Shown: piece by piece, positions 61,460 through 64,000 of the stretch | Numbering within the stretch: the first letter of the stretch is position 1 | Layout of the letters: each line of letters starts with the position of its first letter | Made by a program: the position numbers and the translations under genes | Notes under the pieces: generated by a model | The model's database searches: none | The model's input: the letters and a program-made list of their open reading frames with translations, nothing else | Told to the model about the DNA's origin: nothing | NCBI RefSeq assembly: GCF_018417475.1 | Contig: NZ_CP054856.1 | Location: 372,001 to 436,000 of the forward strand | DNA: 64,000 nucleotides | Source of the DNA: Novosphingobium decolorationis | Lineage (GTDB): Bacteria; Pseudomonadota; Alphaproteobacteria; Sphingomonadales; Sphingomonadaceae | Reading direction: 5' to 3'

Positions 61460-62355
61460 TGAACGAGGGCGAAAAGGACCCCGGCCTCTACAACTTCGCG
61501 CCCTATCGCGGGCGCGAGCCGTTCTCTTGGCCGGGCGACAAGAAGGTCGCGGTCTGGATCTCGCCGAACCTCGAGTTCTACGAGATCGACCCGCCGGCCA
61601 ACCCGCACCGCAAGTCCTGGGCGATGCCGCACCCCGATGTCGTGCGCCAGTCGCACCGCGACCACGCCAACCGCGTCAGCCACTGGCGCATGGCCGAAGT
61701 CATGTCCAAGCACGGTTTTCCGGGCTCGGTCAGCCTGTCGGTTGCGCTGTGCCAGCACCACCCCAACGTGGTCGAGGACGCGAACCAGCGGGGCTGGGAA
61801 TTCTTCAGCCACGGCATCTACAACACCCGCTACTCCTATGGGATGGACGAGGCGCAGGAACGCGCGATCATCGAGGATTCGATCAAGACCGTGCGCGATG
61901 CGACCGGCCAGACGATCCGCGGATGGCTGGCGCCCGCCCTCACCCACACCCCGCGCACGCTGGATCTGATCGCCGAGTACGGTCTCGACTATACCTGCGA
62001 CCTCTACCACGACGACCAGCCCCAGCGCGTGAAGACGAAGACCGGTGATCTGATCTCGATGCCCTACAGCCTCGAGGTCAACGACCACTACGGTTTCTTT
62101 GTCTACAACATGAGCCCACGCGAATACGCCGACACGCTGATCCGCCAGTACGAGCGCCTTGCCGCCGAGCCTTCGGGCACGGTCATGTGCATTCCGCTCC
62201 ACTCGTATCTCATCGGCCAGCCCCACCGCATCGGTCCCTTCGAGGACGTCCTGAAGCACATTGCCGCAGATGCCGGAGACGGTGGACGCGCGTGGATCAC
62301 GCGCTCGGGCGACATTGCCGATGCCTGGCGCGCCATTCACACGAAGGAGGCGTAA
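61459..62355 (+). CDS. Polysaccharide-deacetylase (NodB/PuuE-fold) family protein (1)
   Basis: TIM-barrel hydrolase of the CE4/NodB fold, 298 residues, close in style to the PuuE-type allantoinase group rather than to cell-wall deacetylases: cytoplasmic, no signal peptide, and starting near YRGREPFSWPGDKKVAVWIS. Metal and substrate segments appear in HPDVVRQSHRDHANRVSHWR, WEFFSHGIYNTRYSYGMDE and IRGWLAPALTHTPRTLDLI. Its start shares a base with the previous stop. It probably opens or deacylates a cyclic amide or ureide together with the amidohydrolase (inference). Confidence 0.87.
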   Translation: MNEGEKDPGLYNFAPYRGREPFSWPGDKKVAVWISPNLEFYEIDPPANPHRKSWAMPHPDVVRQSHRDHANRVSHWRMAEVMSKHGFPGSVSLSVALCQHHPNVVEDANQRGWEFFSHGIYNTRYSYGMDEAQERAIIEDSIKTVRDATGQTIRGWLAPALTHTPRTLDLIAEYGLDYTCDLYHDDQPQRVKTKTGDLISMPYSLEVNDHYGFFVYNMSPREYADTLIRQYERLAAEPSGTVMCIPLHSYLIGQPHRIGPFEDVLKHIAADAGDGGRAWITRSGDIADAWRAIHTKEA

Positions 62356-62356
62356 G

Positions 62357-63271
62357 ATGAGCCTCGATCCCGAATACCTCGAATACGCCAAGCGCGGCCT
62401 TGGCTACGACCACGACCTGTTCCCCTATTCGGTCATGGAGGAGCGCAAGCCCCTTGCCTGGCCCGAGGGCAAGAGCGTCGCAACCTGGATGGTGGTGAGC
62501 CTGGAATGGTTCCCGATCACGCCGGAAAGCACGCCCTTCAAGGCGCCGGGCCACATGCAGACGGCCTATCCTGACTACCGCCACTACACCTCGCGCGAAT
62601 ACGGCACACGGGTGGGCTTCTACCGCCTGCTCGACGCCTTTGCGAAGGCGGACGTGAAAGTCTCGGTCGCGGCGAACGCAGCGATTGCGCAGCGCTATCC
62701 CAGCGTCATCCGCGACATCGTCGATGCGGGCCACGAGATCATCGCCCACTCGACCGACATGAACGGCACCATCGCCTCCACCCTCCCTGTTGAGGACGAG
62801 CGCAAGCTCATCACCGAGAGCATCGCGATCCTCTCCGATGTTGCGGGTGTGAAGCCGCGCGGGTGGCATTCGATTGCCCGCCAGCAGAGCTTTGCGACGA
62901 TGGACCTGCTCAAGGACGCGGGCATCGAGTACTGCTGCGACTGGGTCAACGACGAGCTTCCCTACGCCTTCACCAACGGCGTCGTGAACATCCCGCTCAA
63001 CCATGAACTGTCGGACCGCCAGATCATCAACGGGCAGCAGCAGTCGGCTGACAGCTATGCGCAGCAGATGCTCGACGCGCACGACTGGCTGAGCGCCGAG
63101 GCCAAGGTCCATGGCGGGCGGATGCTGCCCATGCACCTCACGCCCTACATCATCGGCCTCCCCTACCGCATGGATGCCTTCGAGACGCTGCTGGGCGATC
63201 TCAAGGCGCGTGAAGGCACGTGGTTCGCGCGGGGCTGCGACATTCTCGACCAGTTCAGGAGCCAGATGTGA
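62357..63271 (+). CDS. Polysaccharide-deacetylase (NodB/PuuE-fold) family protein (2)
   Basis: Paralogous NodB-fold protein of 304 residues. It has ERKPLAWPEGKSVATWMVVS, HEIIAHSTDMNGTIAST, KPRGWHSIARQQSFATMDLL and YCCDWVNDELPYAF. It starts one base after the previous stop with AAGGAGG at 62344-62350. It is only moderately similar to the first protein, so a heteromer or two successive steps are both possible. Its stop overlaps the start of the dehydrogenase gene. Confidence 0.87.
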   Translation: MSLDPEYLEYAKRGLGYDHDLFPYSVMEERKPLAWPEGKSVATWMVVSLEWFPITPESTPFKAPGHMQTAYPDYRHYTSREYGTRVGFYRLLDAFAKADVKVSVAANAAIAQRYPSVIRDIVDAGHEIIAHSTDMNGTIASTLPVEDERKLITESIAILSDVAGVKPRGWHSIARQQSFATMDLLKDAGIEYCCDWVNDELPYAFTNGVVNIPLNHELSDRQIINGQQQSADSYAQQMLDAHDWLSAEAKVHGGRMLPMHLTPYIIGLPYRMDAFETLLGDLKAREGTWFARGCDILDQFRSQM

Positions 63272-64000
63272 AAGCTTACGTCCTTGGAACGCAGGAAGGT
63301 ATCTCCTCGCTGACGCTCACCGAGCGCCCCGACCCGGTCGCAGGACCGGGCGAGGCCGTGCTCAAGGTGCGCCTTGCCTGCCTCAACAACCGCGACATCC
63401 AGATCCTTGAAGGGCGCTATGGCGCGAAGAAGGCCGAGGACCGCATCCCCCTCGCCGAGGGGCTGGGCGAAGTCGTCTCGGTCGGTGACGGTGTCACGCA
63501 GGTTGCCGTGGGCGACCGCGCGGTGTGCCCGCACTTCGTCGCCTGGCACGATGGCCCGTTCGACATGAGCTACTTCGGCAAGGACCTGGGCACCTTCACC
63601 GATGGCTGGGCGGCCGAATACATCAAGGTGCCCGCAGGCGCCCTCGTCAAGGTCCCCGAGGGCCTCACCGACGAAGCCGCCGCCCCGCTTGCCGCCGCCA
63701 CGCTGACGGCCTGGCATGCGGTGTCGGTGATCGGCGAGGTCAAGGCGGGCGATCTTGTCCTGGCGCTCGGCACCGGCGGTGTCTCGATGGCCGCGCTGCA
63801 GATCGCCAAGGCCAACGGCGCTTTCGTCGCGATCACCTCGTCGAGCGATGAGAAGCTCGACGAGGCGCGCAAGATGGGCGCCGACTACACGGTGAACTAC
63901 CGCACCCACGCCGACTGGGCGGCTGAATTGCTAAGGCAGACCGGCGGACGCGGTGCGGACATCATCGCCGAGACCGGCGGCCAGCACACCCTGCCCCAGT
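63268..64000 (+). CDS. Medium-chain (zinc-binding type) dehydrogenase/quinone reductase, 3' end outside the window
   Basis: 244 codons of an NAD(P)-dependent MDR-superfamily enzyme starting at a GTG that overlaps the previous stop (GTGA). It shows the GroES-like fold (LACLNNRDIQILEGRYG, LAEGLGEVVSVGDGV), VPEGLTDEAAAPLAAATLTA and the Rossmann motif ALGTGGVSMAALQIAK. The usual Cys/His zinc ligands are not obvious, so it is nearer to the zinc-independent quinone-oxidoreductase group. The frame runs off the window at base 64000. Confidence 0.9.
   Translation, partial: MKAYVLGTQEGISSLTLTERPDPVAGPGEAVLKVRLACLNNRDIQILEGRYGAKKAEDRIPLAEGLGEVVSVGDGVTQVAVGDRAVCPHFVAWHDGPFDMSYFGKDLGTFTDGWAAEYIKVPAGALVKVPEGLTDEAAAPLAAATLTAWHAVSVIGEVKAGDLVLALGTGGVSMAALQIAKANGAFVAITSSSDEKLDEARKMGADYTVNYRTHADWAAELLRQTGGRGADIIAETGGQHTLPQ

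Noticed and set aside
1..64000. CRISPR array, prophage, rRNA operon or replication origin
   Set aside because: I saw no regularly spaced direct repeats, phage structural genes, rRNA sequence or DnaA-box clusters in the window.

Overview
This window is chromosomal DNA from a GC-rich alphaproteobacterium, most likely a sphingomonad (Novosphingobium/Sphingobium-like). The evidence is the abundance of TonB-dependent receptors, the CoA-thioester and esterase gene content, and a compact housekeeping block (SPOR protein, dacC, tmk, holB, metG, tatD, MBL hydrolase) in an order I associate with Sphingomonadales. The genus is inferred and was not tested.

Layout. (1) 1-5.7 kb: a TonB receptor (5' end cut by the window), a sodium/solute symporter, MurQ and a GntR regulator, read as an amino-sugar/peptidoglycan salvage unit. 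(2) 5.9-43.1 kb: a large catabolic island. It holds an exported alkylsulfatase, two tannase/feruloyl-esterase family enzymes, two closely paralogous TonB receptors, an MFS transporter, an alcohol and an aldehyde dehydrogenase, a CoA ligase, two CaiB-type CoA-transferases, three acyl-CoA dehydrogenases, an enoyl-CoA hydratase, a FadJ-type bifunctional enzyme, an SDR, a thiolase, a thiolase-like protein, an ACAD10-type kinase-like protein and one MalT/LuxR-type (LAL) regulator. Together they can take an ester (carboxylic or sulfate) from the outer membrane through alcohol, aldehyde, acid and acyl-CoA to beta-oxidation. (3) 43.1-43.8 kb: IS5-type transposase debris beside tRNA-Ser(UGA). (4) 43.9-52.2 kb: cell-wall genes (MltB-like, RlpA-like, DacC) running into tmk, holB, metG, tatD, an MBL hydrolase and a small membrane protein. 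(5) 52.3-60.5 kb, minus strand: an APH/AAA fusion, an IorAB-type molybdenum hydroxylase, a SUMF1-domain gene broken by an IS, and a DUF1330 protein. (6) 60.8-64 kb: an isochorismatase-fold amidohydrolase, two polysaccharide-deacetylase-fold proteins and a dehydrogenase that runs off the window.

Two copies of one IS21-family element (8256-10752 and 57330-59823, inverted) each sit inside their own 8-bp target duplication. The first landed on the start codon of a TonB receptor and separated it from its promoter and Shine-Dalgarno. The second split the SUMF1-domain gene. Aligning the copies gives a 2501-bp consensus with intact istA and istB. Eight of the nine CCWGG sites present in copy 1 are altered in copy 2, which looks like an uncorrected long-read artefact at methylated sites rather than decay.

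The most interesting regulatory signal is a near-palindrome of the type CCCCTCCTTTGGGAGGGG. It occurs six times, 57-69 bases before the first start codon of six plus-strand transcription units in the catabolic island. It suggests a single regulon, possibly controlled by the LAL protein, though a dispersed extragenic repeat has to be excluded.
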